Part shown: positions 11,922 to 22,344 of the stretch, in pieces
Layout: the number at the start of each line of letters is the position of its first letter
How positions within the stretch are numbered: position 1 is the stretch's first letter
Source of the DNA: Cantharellus purpuraceus
Lineage: Eukaryota > Basidiomycota > Agaricomycetes > Cantharellales > Hydnaceae
Length of the DNA: 64,000 nucleotides
Reading direction: 5' to 3'
NCBI GenBank assembly: GCA_025174535.1
Contig: JALBUN010000034.1
Coordinates: 226,501-290,500, forward strand
The notes under the pieces: model-generated
What the model was told of the DNA's origin: nothing
Seen by the model: only the letters and a program-made list of their open reading frames with translations
Databases searched by the model: none
Translations under genes and position numbers: made by a program

Positions 11922-11930
11922 TATAAAAGG
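11922..11930 (+). promoter_or_regulatory. TATA box inside the element
   Basis: TATAAAAGG is a strong TATA box, followed by sequence without a long open frame. It suggests that the core can be transcribed rightwards, as in an LTR, but no product is visible. Confidence 0.45.
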
Positions 11931-12424
11931 AGCCCATTCTGCCTCTGAACAAACCAATTTCTACCCCATCATTTGCACATCAGTGTGACTAGAGTGACAT
12001 ACAGTGTCATCCTCTATATCTCAGTAACTGTTGATTGTCCAGTTCAAGGGTCACTTACAGTTGTGTAATCGTATTCAATTGCACTCGAAGTAGTGATTGT
12101 CCTGCTTTGGGCGTGAGTGTAGTATCTACCTCGCATGACTATGAATCTACAGGGTGAGATTGTCTGTCGATAGTCCTGCCATTAGTGCTCTTGTTTAAGT
12201 TACTAGTGTGTACTGCCTTTGCAGAGCATTAGGATCTTGAACTTGTGTGAAGCAGTTGCTAGACTACTTCACACATTGCTGTTACCCGCTTCAGAGTGTC
12301 ACTGGTTGGATGGTCGGATTCATCCACCTACTTCCTCTAGCCTCTAAGTGCATTCCCCTCTTTTTGGAATATCTGGACCCCTAAGCATCCATGAACTCTA
12401 GACTCTGGAAGTCTTATTCATTCC

Positions 12425-12623
12425 CTACTGCTAAGAAACGTATTGCCTTCCTGCGTATCGTCTGCATTGACCATTACAACGGATTGTAACCAAAGTACAA
12501 ACGTTAAATTGTTTCTGGAGTTGTGCTGCAGTAGGATTTGATATTCTTCTCAGCTGTTCATTCACGGAATTGTGGTGATTTAGAGTTTGCCCTAACACCA
12601 TAATTTTGCGGGTTCCAAAACAC
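12425..12623 (-). repeat. Right terminal inverted repeat
   Basis: Inverted copy of 11060-11258. It keeps CpG dinucleotides at six places where the left arm has TpG or CpA. Confidence 0.9.
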
Positions 12624-13173
12624 TGTCACTGTGAGTGGTATCAGACAAGCTAGGATGTTCAGAAGTTGTCGGCGTGCAAGAAGAGGCCCCATTTTCTGTG
12701 ATAAGGTCTAGAGAAATTTGAAACGAAGAGGCAGAAGCAGTGTTGGGAGTTGGAGGATAGGAACTTGGCTGAGAAACATGTTGAGATGCGATATCATCAA
12801 ACGCAACGGAGTGTTTGCGTGCATGCGGATGGGATGACGGAAGGGTGTTTACATGTACTCTTACGAGAGAAGAAGAATGTTAATTTCACTCCACAGACAT
12901 GAACTACTTAACATACAAGTCTTCTCAGATTGGGTGCGAGGCATCTGCGGCAGATGCGGAGAACTTGGATCTGAGAGACGCTTAATAATATCCTGTGGTG
13001 AAATGTCGATAGACAGCGAACGAGTAACGTTCCTCCGCTTTTTCTCTAGAGCAGCTGCTGCGGCAGTGACTGGCTTTCCGATAAAGCCTTTGCATTTAAC
13101 TGAGTCTTCCTCATCTTCCTCCTTATCCTGGCGTGCTAGAAAAGGTTGCGCAGTCTTTGGTGTTCCAGGGATG
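12624..13173 (-). pseudogene. Truncated minus-strand coding sequence at the element border
   Basis: Two open stretches join across a putative intron. The first reads VTIPGTPKTAQPFLARQ, an acidic run, a poly-Ala segment and SLSIDISPQDIIKRLSDP. The second reads VNTLPSSHPHARKHSVAF, then a Ser/Thr/Pro-rich stretch. The frame then runs into the right inverted repeat and meets a stop a few codons inside it, so the original 3' end is probably lost. The 5' end is also unclear: no in-frame ATG occurs before the divergent tsc13 gene, unless the start lies antisense to its first exon. The Ser/Pro-rich composition suggests a disordered regulatory protein. I do not recognise the family. Confidence 0.5.
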
Positions 13174-13208
13174 GTCACGCGGCTGTGACTGTATGTGTGA
13201 CACGGCCC

Positions 13209-13214
13209 TATATA
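13209..13214 (+). promoter_or_regulatory. TATA box upstream of tsc13
   Basis: CTATATAC about 90 bp upstream of the tsc13 ATG. TATATA is self-complementary, so the same site could serve the divergent minus-strand sequence. Confidence 0.5.
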
Positions 13215-13302
13215 CCCAACCAAACAGCTGCAAAGCCGTCGCGCCCGAAAATTCCTCTGCGTGATCCTAACAGAGGACCTTCCCTTTTGGTTGCTTTTGA
13301 CC

Positions 13303-14741
13303 ATGAATGTGACCATCTCTTCTCGTGGAAGCCCGCCGACGGTCGCGAAGGGGCTTCCCGTTTCGGTGGACTTGTCCAGCCAGGATGCGACAATAGCGGC
13401 TGTGAAGCGGGCACTTGCGAAGAAGTTTCCCAAGGTGTGTTATTTCTAGACAACCTTCTGTTTATCAAGCGTTTAATAAACGCCATGTGCAGTTCCTTCC
13501 TGATCGCCAGAAGCTCTCGTTGAAGAGTGATAGCGCCAACAAGGCTCTGAACGACGAGACGACGCTTTCGAGTTTGGGGATGACGTCAAATGGGGAGCTG
13601 GTAGTCAAAGATTTGGGACCTCAGATTAGTTGGAAAACTGTGTTTCTAATAGAATACGTGAGTGTTTTATTCTCTTTTCAGTTGCGCCAACTGGTCCTCA
13701 ACCCTGTTGATGAAGGCTGGGCCTCTGGTCATCCATCCATTGTTTTACCACTTCCCTAGCCTATTCTATGGTCGAGACTTTGAACATAGTCAACTTCAAA
13801 AGTCTACTCCATTACTATGTGCATTATGGAAGTATGCTAATGTTTCAAAAGGTTCGTATATGCGATGGTTATGGTGCACTTTGTCAAACGCGAGCTGGAG
13901 ACACTTTTGTGCGCCGTCCCTTGTTATGCATAATCCACTTTCCGTTGATCCTCTTGTCAGTGTCCACCGTTTTTCACACGCGACGATGCCATTCCGCAAT
14001 GTATTCAAAAAGTGCGTGCCCGAGACATGCCTTTGATTTTCACTCGGCCTCATTTTCTTCTTCTGCCCACCTAGCTCCGCGCATTATCACTTGGGAAGCG
14101 GTATGTTTATCTCTCGAAATGAACACCCATCTGCGCACTTCGACATAATGATCGTATTCGCTGCTAGGTTTGGCACTTGCATGGTCAATCTACAGGCCAA
14201 CCTTCGGCTCTTTGAGAATTAAGGGAACGATCCGTGATCAGCCGAATTTCCTGTGGGCTGCTGCCGGTGTCTGGGCGGTAAGCTGTGATGCTTTCTTTAT
14301 ACACACCATCTTTACGAGCCGTTTTGCTCACACGGTGTCTTCATGTTCAGCTTTCTGAGCTCCTTAACCTACACTCTCACGTTACTCTGCGCAACTTACG
14401 TCCGGCAGGCACAAAGACGCGGGCGATTCCCAGAGGGTTTGGCTTTAACGTTGTATCGTGTCCGAATTACTTGTGGGAGATCTTGAGTTGGGCAGTCATT
14501 GTCGTCATGACCAATGACCTATCTGGTGCGTTCTTTATAGCTGGTCTCATCAACTGTGACATACGTCACATTCTCTGATTCACACGGCTCATTTCTTTGC
14601 ATTCGTCTAGCGTACGCCTTCTTTGCTGCTTCGGCCGGGCAAATGGCCATTTGGGCCCTCAAAAAGCACCGTGCCTATAAGCGTGAATTTGGGAAGGAAT
14701 ATCCGAGGGGAAGAAAATCATTGATTCCTTTCTTGATATAG
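13303..14741 (+). CDS. tsc13: Very-long-chain enoyl-CoA reductase (TSC13 family)
   Basis: Nine exons (13303-13434, 13493-13657, 13716-13801, 13852-13908, 13961-14011, 14075-14100, 14168-14277, 14351-14525, 14611-14741) join to 310 residues, the usual size. The N-terminus (about 1-85) is the ubiquitin-like domain, ending in VVKDLGPQISWKTVFLIEY. Then come membrane segments and the steroid 5-alpha-reductase-like domain with RFSHATMPFRN, NLRPAGTKTRAIPRGFGF and VSCPNYLWEI, all highly typical of TSC13/TECR. The C-terminus is lysine- and arginine-rich (KEYPRGRKSLIPFLI), as in ER membrane proteins. The enzyme performs the last reduction step of the ER fatty-acid elongation cycle, making very-long-chain acyl-CoA for sphingolipids. 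The family assignment is firm. Very short exons such as 14075-14100 fit only by frame and splice borders. Confidence 0.95.
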
Positions 14742-15400
14742 GGCGTGCCTTTTGTGCTACTACAATTATGTTTCCTGACGTGAAAAGAAATAAATATTTT
14801 TACTTTATAGAAGCGTGTTTTGAACTTGATATGATAGTTTGTCGAGAGAAACTCTTATGAGCATGCCCACTGTCATTTTGACGATGTCCCAAACACGGGT
14901 GAGCCACTTGTTATCGTGCTGGAGTAGTACACATATGTCGCAGCTTTTGAAACCTCTGGTTTACTTCTTGACGTCAATCCCGTTCAACAGACCTTACTGT
15001 TGATCTTGATTCTGGAGTACTATTGTGTACTACATTCAGCCAGCCAAACTCCGCAAATCTATCATTTCTCCTGGTCATCAATGTTGTGGTCTGAATGTCG
15101 CGTCCACCTACATCCTTTGCTCTCCATTGAGGAACAATGATATATGCAATGTAAAGTCTATTATATAACAACTGTTATGAGTTCAGCCAAAAATGGGAGG
15201 GTATTGGTATGCAGCTTCACTTGCCTTGTTCTTAAAAGGCAATTGATAGCAGCTATATTCATCTCACTCAGTCTCAATGTTTATGTTCCGATCTGATATC
15301 GCAAGATTGACAGTCGTCCGCTAGGTATCAACATTCATCAAAAACATTCAATCACTGTCAACAGTCCATTTTGTCTTCCTCTCTTAGGGTCCTGGGTGTT
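14742..15400. other. Convergent intergenic region
   Basis: AT-rich space between the 3' ends of tsc13 and the minus-strand gene ending at 15401. No gene seen. Confidence 0.5.
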
Positions 15401-16050
15401 TCATGCCGAATCCTTTCGCGGACGCCGGTTGGCTACACGGAGCGCATTCACAGTAGATGTTGCGACTTTCTTGAATTTGTTCGCGCGCGTCTGCGTAGTC
15501 CCACTCTCGTCCTTGGGGCTATCCGGCGGTTTCGCACCTGTCGCAGAGATAGAGACCACAGGGACTCCCCATAGACCGTGAACGTGCTTCTCCGGAGACC
15601 CACTGGCATGAAAAGCGCTCTCATGTGTGAGCTTGCGCGATGATGTGCCGCAGGACTTGGATTCTGGGATTAGTCGTTGAATATATATGATACCATGACG
15701 CACTAGCAACTGGTAATACTCACCGCTCACATTGCTTGCATGTTCTGTGTAGCTGCTGCACCTATCTTCATCTTCTTGTTCTTCGTCTTCGCCTTGGTCC
15801 GCATCTGGAGCCTTTCCAACCCATTTCATTTCCCCACCATAAAATGACCCTGGTTGTCCGAGCCAAAGGTCGTCCCCATCGCGAAAGGTGTACCTCTCTG
15901 TATCGGCATCGTAACCGACGCGTTGCATTCCCGGGGGGAGATGCGAGGCATCCTATGTCAGGAATTCCATAGCGTTAACTCTGGTGTAGATCGTCAAGCA
16001 CAACGTTCCATACGCACGTCGTCTTCGTAGCGATTCGTGCGAGCGGTCAT
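15401..16050 (-). CDS. Conserved basidiomycete-type hypothetical protein
   Basis: Three exons (16018-16050, 15724-15952, 15401-15663, minus strand) give 174 residues. It starts MTARTNRYEDD and continues DASHLPPGMQRVGYDADTE then RYTFRDGDDLWLGQPGSFYGG. The motif pattern PPGMQRVGYDADT-YTFRD is one I associate with short Agaricomycete proteins that are often annotated next to LysM (CBM50) modules, but no LysM is visible here, so the function stays open. The remainder is acidic (residues 60-75), then basic and Ser/Thr-rich at the end (ANKFKKVATST, RRPRKDSA). The second intron is exactly 60 bp and has no stop, so retention would also keep the frame. Confidence 0.7.
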
Positions 16051-16392
16051 ATTCGGCGCTTGCCTTGTAGTGTACAGTAGAGAAGGAGGTGAAAGTATAC
16101 AAGCTTATCACAGCAAAAGTGACTCATTTTATACAGTTCGCCCGCTCCAAACACAAGCTGGAACACCCCAACTGCATGTATGGTGACGTCATTCACCCAT
16201 CACGTGATCTTCCCTCCTCGACGCGTTTCGGCTCGAGCTTGTGCGGGGCCGAGGGGTATGGTCGATTTGTGCGAGTGAAACAGGCGGTCGATTCAATGTG
16301 AAGATCAAGCTAAATGTCTCATTCGATTGTGCGTGGATAACCCGAAATATCACCGGAAAGGAGAGAACGTAGCCCTTCGATGGGCAGAGGGG

Positions 16393-17583
16393 TCAGTAGG
16401 GAGAGGAATCTGAGGCATGCCCGGAAGACATCCTCGTCAAGTGTTTTCTCCAGATAGAGATGGCCGTAGAACGATGCAACTCGGACAAGAAATCGGTGTG
16501 ACGTCGAGTCAATTTTCGGAAGCTAACGGAAACTAACTTCAGTGTGAACAAATAGAAGAAAACGTCTGAACGCACTGGGGTCCACCATGTGCTGAAAGTG
16601 GCTGTGAATGTTGAACGTATGAGTCCTTGATAGTGCTTCGTAAGGTCCGGATTGTTTGGTCCAATGTATCCTCCTGACATCTTTGGGAGAAAGTACCTGC
16701 AGAAGCCGGCGATGTATGTGTTACGTGGATAGCCCTGGGTAACCCCATGTTCTAGCACGCATTCGACGATGATAGGGATAGCTTCGGAAAGGCCAAACGT
16801 GATTCCAAGGCGGAGCACTTGATCACACACTTGGTGCTGCGTCCGAAACGTCCCGTCTAGGAACTCCAGCAGATGGCCAACACAGCCGACTATTGAATCT
16901 TCCGGAAAAGGAGGGAGGTAGGGAGAAGGGGGTGCAACTCGTATATGGCGAGGCTCTGTAAGAAACCTAGGGGGCGGAACATGCGACCGTTTGGATGGCT
17001 TTTCTGTGCCTACCAGCGAAAGGGTTCCTAATCGGACCAGAGCCTCATCGTATGGATCCTGGAAACTGCGTAGTCGTTGTGACGCTCCCATTGGTCCATC
17101 GCCTTTGTCTTGCATAGACGTGGTTTCCAGAGATACAATATGGGACTGATAGAGGTATATCTTTGCGGCATCACTACCTAGTAACCCCCTCTCTCCAGCT
17201 CCTGCATCCAGTTTTGGTGAAAATAGAAGGTTAGAAGAGGTGATTGAGGTATCTCGTGAGGCAGGACAAGCAGCGCCTCTGCCCATGCCAATTGGTCCAT
17301 ATAGTGGAGTACTGGGGGCTGAAGCGGATTCTACTGATGGAGTCCTGAGAGCGGTCGACCCCATGCTCTCAAAATGTGGTTCCCCGCCAGGGGATGACGA
17401 CGGTGCATTGTGCAGGAGTGAAGAGAATTGGCCTGCTAAGCAAGGACGCGGGGAATGGATATCATTACATCGACTTTCAGTAGTACAGAGGGGTCCTGAC
17501 ACAGTTTGACGCCGCTGGCTTTGGAGTGTACGTGTCCCCAGGGGTGCGACTTGCCTATGCAATGATGTCGTGAGGTCCTCCAT
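16393..17583 (-). CDS. Hypothetical protein, long uninterrupted frame
   Basis: An open frame of 396 codons from the ATG at 17583. The first half is Ser/Pro/Thr-rich and probably disordered (STALRTPSVESASAPSTPLYG). The second half looks folded: HLLEFLDGTFRTQHQVCDQV, SEAIPIIVECVLEHGVTQG, GYIGPNNPDLTKHYQGL and SDVFFYLFTLKLVSVSF, with alternating hydrophobic helices. I recognise no domain. Lack of introns is unusual beside its neighbours, so small introns may be hidden or an upstream exon may exist (an open frame with reasonable composition lies at 17555-17746 in another frame). Function unknown. Confidence 0.55.
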   Translation of the reverse strand: MEDLTTSLHRQVAPLGTRTLQSQRRQTVSGPLCTTESRCNDIHSPRPCLAGQFSSLLHNAPSSSPGGEPHFESMGSTALRTPSVESASAPSTPLYGPIGMGRGAACPASRDTSITSSNLLFSPKLDAGAGERGLLGSDAAKIYLYQSHIVSLETTSMQDKGDGPMGASQRLRSFQDPYDEALVRLGTLSLVGTEKPSKRSHVPPPRFLTEPRHIRVAPPSPYLPPFPEDSIVGCVGHLLEFLDGTFRTQHQVCDQVLRLGITFGLSEAIPIIVECVLEHGVTQGYPRNTYIAGFCRYFLPKMSGGYIGPNNPDLTKHYQGLIRSTFTATFSTWWTPVRSDVFFYLFTLKLVSVSFRKLTRRHTDFLSELHRSTAISIWRKHLTRMSSGHASDSSPY

Positions 17584-18326
17584 AATGTGTCGGTCCAAGC
17601 TCTGAGTGAGGGGTGGGTGCGATGCTCATACAAATGTCCAGTGTATAGGGTATAGTTCCACCAGGGCCAGAGCGGCGGACAAATATGCGATTTGACCAGC
17701 TTAAGAATTGGTTTGCGATAGTTTCGACGCGGCACAGGCACCACATTGCGGCCTAGATCAATTTTGGGCCGATATAGTCCTTAAAGGGGAATATAGCCGT
17801 TGCATATCTAGTATATGTAGAAATACCTTGGTGCACCGCGGTACAGAATGGAAGACATCACAATCCACGACGAATATGCCCTATAGGTTCACCACAATCT
17901 AAATGGAGCTTGGTAGCCTATACTTCATTGGCGCGCTTTGGAGACCGGGGTGTTGAGGCACCCTCGTCCTTGATTTCATGTGCACCATGAAGAGCAACTT
18001 TACTGAAAGAACGCGGGCCACATGAAGCAAAGCTCCCTGGCAATATATCTGAAGCTATGGCAACAGAAAATCATGTGTTAGCCAGAAGATGAAAAACTGA
18101 ACAAGCCGAATCAAACTTGATTGGACAACGTCTATTTTTTAATGCAAAGCAGAAAACAAACACAAATTCATCTTACCCAACAAGGTTCTTTCCCACAAAA
18201 CTTGCAAGAAATTGCGGCGGTATAATTGTGTTTATAAATCTGAGTATCCGGGATACTGAAAACGACACTGGCTCTGAGCTTTGCTACATATCGCAAGAAG
18301 ATCAGTTCTATAATTGATGCACGGCA
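17584..18326. other. Divergent intergenic region
   Basis: Promoter space between the minus-strand gene and the ECM11-domain gene. A minus-strand frame at 17555-17746 might be an upstream exon. Otherwise I see nothing. Confidence 0.4.
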
Positions 18327-20266
18327 ATGGTTTTTGGGACAAAGACCTGCGATGGCTCTACGGATGCCGTTTTGCGAGAGCAAGCGGAGCCAGAAAGGTT
18401 TGGTCCTGACTGTGCTCCTCTTCTGCACACTCCCACTACAATGCAAGCGGGAGGTAATCGAGCACGTTTCTTTGCACCACAAGCAGCCAAATCTCTGGAT
18501 GCACCAAGCACTTCGACTAACTCAGAGTCTCCTCGTGACGGAAACCCTATGCTTTCAAGTCCTTGCTCTAAAGAAACACCATTGGTCATATCTTCCGAAC
18601 GCAATGCCTCATCTACTCTGACGTCTAGCGGTGCTCTGGTACCCTTCAACAAACTAAGCTCGTCAACTGATGTATCATATCCATCTCGCTCAGCGTCGAA
18701 CAACTCTGAGGACGATACCATTGCTCAGAGAACGCGTATCATCGAAACTGAACTGGTCTTCAAAGCTAAAAGAGAGGGCCATGGCAGGCTAAACGTTTCT
18801 GGACTGATTAAGCACGTCAATGCGAATGCTTTGCAAACTGCGCCACAAACTGCAAGCATCAAAGAAGTTGCCGATCACGAAGAGCTTGGCACTCGCTCGC
18901 CTCGTCAACTCTCTTCCACAAATTTAATGACCAAAAACATTGCCTCTCCTCGACCCTCTGCTTTCATTTCTCCCCCACCTCCCTCTCAGAAAGGCTCATT
19001 TCATCTGCCCCCGTCTAATCAGCTTGTGTCTCAGACATTTAAGATTCCGCCGCATTACCCATCACATACCGATATCACTACTGAGGAAGCACCTAGAATC
19101 AAGAAACTGCCTAGTACTAGTGCTGACCTCAGTAACACGCATATATCCACCGGTCTATCTGCTGCCAGCTGTGACGACTCTATCAGAAGTCTCACCACTG
19201 CTTTCAACAGGAAACATACTGGTGGCTCGAGAAATCCTAGGTTCTCTAGCATGGTCTCCCATAGAAGACGCGGTCGATCTCGGTCGCCTCACGCTCCTTT
19301 TGAAGACGGCCCAGTCACTGGTTTTTTAGGGTCTCATGGACGTGGTGTGACGGTTGAACGTAATTTTTCTTCCCAAGCTTGTGAAGAGCATGAACTCCAA
19401 GAACCCAACTATCAAGGTTCTGAAGAATATCACGGGTCCGCACAGAATCATCACGGAGCCCAGGAGTCAAACGCAAAAAGAGGTGAGAAAAGGATCAACA
19501 ATTCTGGAGTTGAAGGCGAATCTGTGGGTGCTCCCCTGGGTAAGAGGGCTAGGATGGATACGTATGACGAGGTTCGTGAAGTTTTCATCCACCTCACGGT
19601 TGTGTAGATATCGCTCATTCTGCGTCTCAAATAGTTCCTATCCAACCATAGCGCCCGCTCGCCTATGTCTGATTCCCCTGAAGTTGATCCAAGGGACAAC
19701 CCTATGTTCAAGGAAGCAACATTACAAGGACGTCAGCAGATAACGACGCAAGATCCTTCGTTGAAGTTGTTCTCTGGTCAGGACTTGGACGACTACGTGG
19801 CGACCCATATGGAACGGTATGAAGCCGCCAAAAGGCGTTGGACAGAGTGCTCTGGTGACGAGTGGGAAAGGGGGGCGGATGGTGCATACACTTGCTTTGC
19901 CCTATGATTCGAAAATGTAATGATGGCATATGGCTTATATCTCACCCTTTGGCAGAGCTCGCCGACAAACTCACGAAAGTTCTCGACTTTGTGCGTCTAT
20001 CCTTATTTTGGATTATGGCCAGTTCTCGTTTACCCTGCGCATATTTCTAGGTGAAAGAGCACATGAGGTATGTCCTGTGACTTTACATTCCCCTCCTGAC
20101 TTCAATATGTCTTTGACCTGCGCTATTCTGAAGACGAAGGGTCGCTCTTTATGCATCCTTGCACTCCAAGATCGACCAGCATCAAAGGGAGTGCGCAGAG
20201 ACATCGGAAATGCTGAAAAATGCAAAGAGCAAACTCGTAGCCAAGGCAGGGATTGTAGTGGATTGA
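18327..20266 (+). CDS. ECM11-domain protein (meiosis/chromosome type)
   Basis: Five exons (18327-19571, 19635-19881, 19956-19990, 20051-20067, 20134-20266) join to 558 residues. The first 415 residues are disordered, Ser/Pro-rich, with an early FFAPQ-like motif and an RRRGRSRSP stretch. The last 100 residues are a conserved helical domain: SGQDLDDYVATHMERYEAA, RWTECSGDEWERGAD, LADKLTKVLDFVKEHM and ALYASLHSKIDQHQ. This order and wording fit the C-terminal ECM11 domain of basidiomycete proteins. In budding yeast Ecm11 works with Gmc2 in the synaptonemal complex and meiotic crossover control. The role here is inferred from that. The tiny 17-nt exon 4 is supported by frame on both sides. The start could also be the later Met of MQAGGNRARFF. 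Confidence 0.8.
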
Positions 20267-20675
20267 GGGAGGCTTTGAACTGTGACGACCTGTCACTGAT
20301 AACCTGACACACGAAAACGCTGTTTGATACATCTGTAACTGATGGTGAAACTCTTGATAGTCGTTGGGCCTTTTATACCAGCGAGTTGACTGCGAATGGA
20401 TTCGCATGTAGGTCATAAGCGGTATGCTCTATGGTCTAGACGCTGATGCTTATAGCAATTACGATCGCTTTGCGTCTGGAAACCAAATAAACTCGATTCT
20501 ATAACGAGAGTTCAAAGACAGTGTGATGAAAGCAGTACATCCCGGTGGCTATAAATACAGTCCAATGTAATCATAACTACCTTCAAAGAAAGTGGGAAAC
20601 TTTGAAACGAATAAAGGATATCAGTGCTCCCTTGGGAAGACACACGCCTCGGAGTTGTTGTAGCCAAGCACAGGC
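20267..20675. other. Convergent intergenic region
   Basis: About 400 bp between two 3' ends. No coding or structural signal recognised. Confidence 0.5.
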
Positions 20676-22344
20676 CTAGTTGGAGGTAGCAGTCGTCTGA
20701 GGGGTAGTGGCGAAGCCTACTTGCTGATTTGGGGTATCAAAGACAGAGTAGAAACGTTGGCTAGATCAAAGGACAAGAATCAGAATAAGATCATACAAAA
20801 GTAGGAGGTATATTTTTCTTAACGCACAGGAATGTGAAACCGTTGATAAAGTCTAGTTTCTGGTTCATGGGACCATTGTCCTGGACAATGAGGTATGTGG
20901 AATTGCTGTCGCCGCCAATTTCGGTGTTTAGGCTGCGCGGGAAGATCTGTGCATTGGCAGGGAATTCCAAGGTGTTCTGAAAAGAGGTCAAATTGTTAAT
21001 TTGGTTTAGTTATAAGAAGAGGCGTGCTACTCACATTACCCATGTGGAAGAACAGGCTCTGCAGATTATCAGGGTTGGCGACTTTCAGCAATCCGGTTGT
21101 AGGGTCCGGTGATGCACCCGTAGCAGCTGCGTAGGCTTGGAAGGCCTCTGTGGCAAGGAGCAAAAGTGTAGTTCCAGTATCCACGATCCCCGCCGTGGTG
21201 TTGAGGATGGGAAGTGTCTCATTGCCATATCTGCAGCCGCAGGTAAGAAGGGGCTAGCATTGTCAGCCAAAGAGGGGCCACATACGTGATACTTTGATCA
21301 ATCCCCCAAAATTCGCTCGACGGTGCTGTGCCAGTGATCGGAACGAATGTGAGCTCTCCAGTAAATTCGGCTGTATTGGGCGCTCCGAAATCCAAAGAAC
21401 CGCTCTCGGATCCCGTGCCTGTTGTGAGGGGAATGGATATTCCAACGAGGGGAGCTGCGGCCTTTCCCTGCTTCGCAAGGTTCTAAAGCAATTGTCAGCA
21501 GATAAAATTACCGTTAAACGATGAACTTACATCTGTCACTGTCTGTATTTGAGTAGTGGGATCATTGACAAGGGTGCCCTGTGTAAGTTTGTCGGGCCCC
21601 AAGCCCAAGATTCCATCCAATCCATTGAACCCCTGGGACTGGTTCGCGACACCGATGGACTGGGTGATGGTAGCACTTCCCAGCGTCACATCATCATTGA
21701 CTAACACAAAACCAATCAGTCAGCATAGTGTTCGATAATATCACACACAATGAAAATCATGTCTTCAAAGCATAGAAACGACGAGGAAACGTAGACGTAG
21801 GTGAATTGAAACGCATACTCACATTCTTCGCCACTGAATGAACCGCTGCCGTATGACACTGCCACCGCCTCGCCGGTATCTTGGCTAGTGTTGGTACGAA
21901 CATATGGAGCATTGGCACCAACAAACGTGTTGGACGACCCAGTGTCCACAATCAGCTGGTACGACGAACCGGGCGGGCTGCCCACTTGAACTTGTACGAG
22001 GGCTAGGAACTGAAATATGAAGGTGACTCGTTAGCCCGGGGAAAAGTATTGATAAAACGAAACGGAAAAGTGCTCACACCAGCGTCGATATTAGGTACTG
22101 AGGTAGTGGAACTGTTGGGACTATTTGCAGAAAGTTGGCTTCCGGAGCTTTTCTGAGACGAGATCAGGGCCTGCGCCCTTGTTCGGTCCTTTGAGATGAT
22201 ACTGTTCATGCCACCGGTGAGGTTAGTCCGGTGCGTTACCCTCAAAGAAGCAGGATTTTGGGGCTGTTGTTGCCTTTCATGGAAGGGGTGTGCGGCTGCC
22301 GACGTGATAAGAAGGATTGCAGGGAGCAGATGGCTGAACGTCAT
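20676..22344 (-). CDS. Secreted aspartic protease (peptidase family A1)
   Basis: Seven exons (22078-22344, 21823-22009, 21531-21700, 21286-21482, 21035-21230, 20828-20976, 20676-20760, minus strand) sum to 416 residues. The signal peptide is MTFSHLLPAILLITSAAAHP, followed by a propeptide of about 70 residues. The first catalytic motif is VDTGSSNTF and the second is GIVDTGTTLLLL, both complete. Other A1 landmarks are SYGSGSFSG (flap region), NGLDGILGLGP and the closing FYSVFDTPNQQVGFATT. It should be a pepsin-like acid protease secreted for nutrition or defence. There is no GPI or membrane signal at the C-terminus (ends TTATSN). A TATA box lies about 120 bp upstream. All exon lengths agree with a single frame, so the model is well supported. 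Confidence 0.93.

Larger units (their letters stand above)
11060..12623. mobile_element. Non-autonomous element with 199-bp terminal inverted repeats
   Basis: Two 199-bp arms (11060-11258 and 12425-12623) are inverted copies of each other without any gap and differ at ten positions by my count. They enclose about 1.17 kb with no long open frame and no recognisable transposase. Both outer ends start GTGTTTTGG, and TGT flanks the element on both sides, which could be a 3-bp target duplication. The inside carries a strong TATA box at 11922 and a cluster of TGACTCA sites, so the core may itself derive from an LTR-like promoter. The family is not identified: a foldback or MITE-type DNA element is the best description. 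The right end lies against a broken coding sequence. Confidence 0.8.

Noticed and set aside
17555..17746. Minus-strand frame starting MWCLCRVETIANQF
   Set aside because: Plausible composition, but I found no splice donor joining it in frame to the gene at 16393-17583, so it was left as a possible upstream exon.
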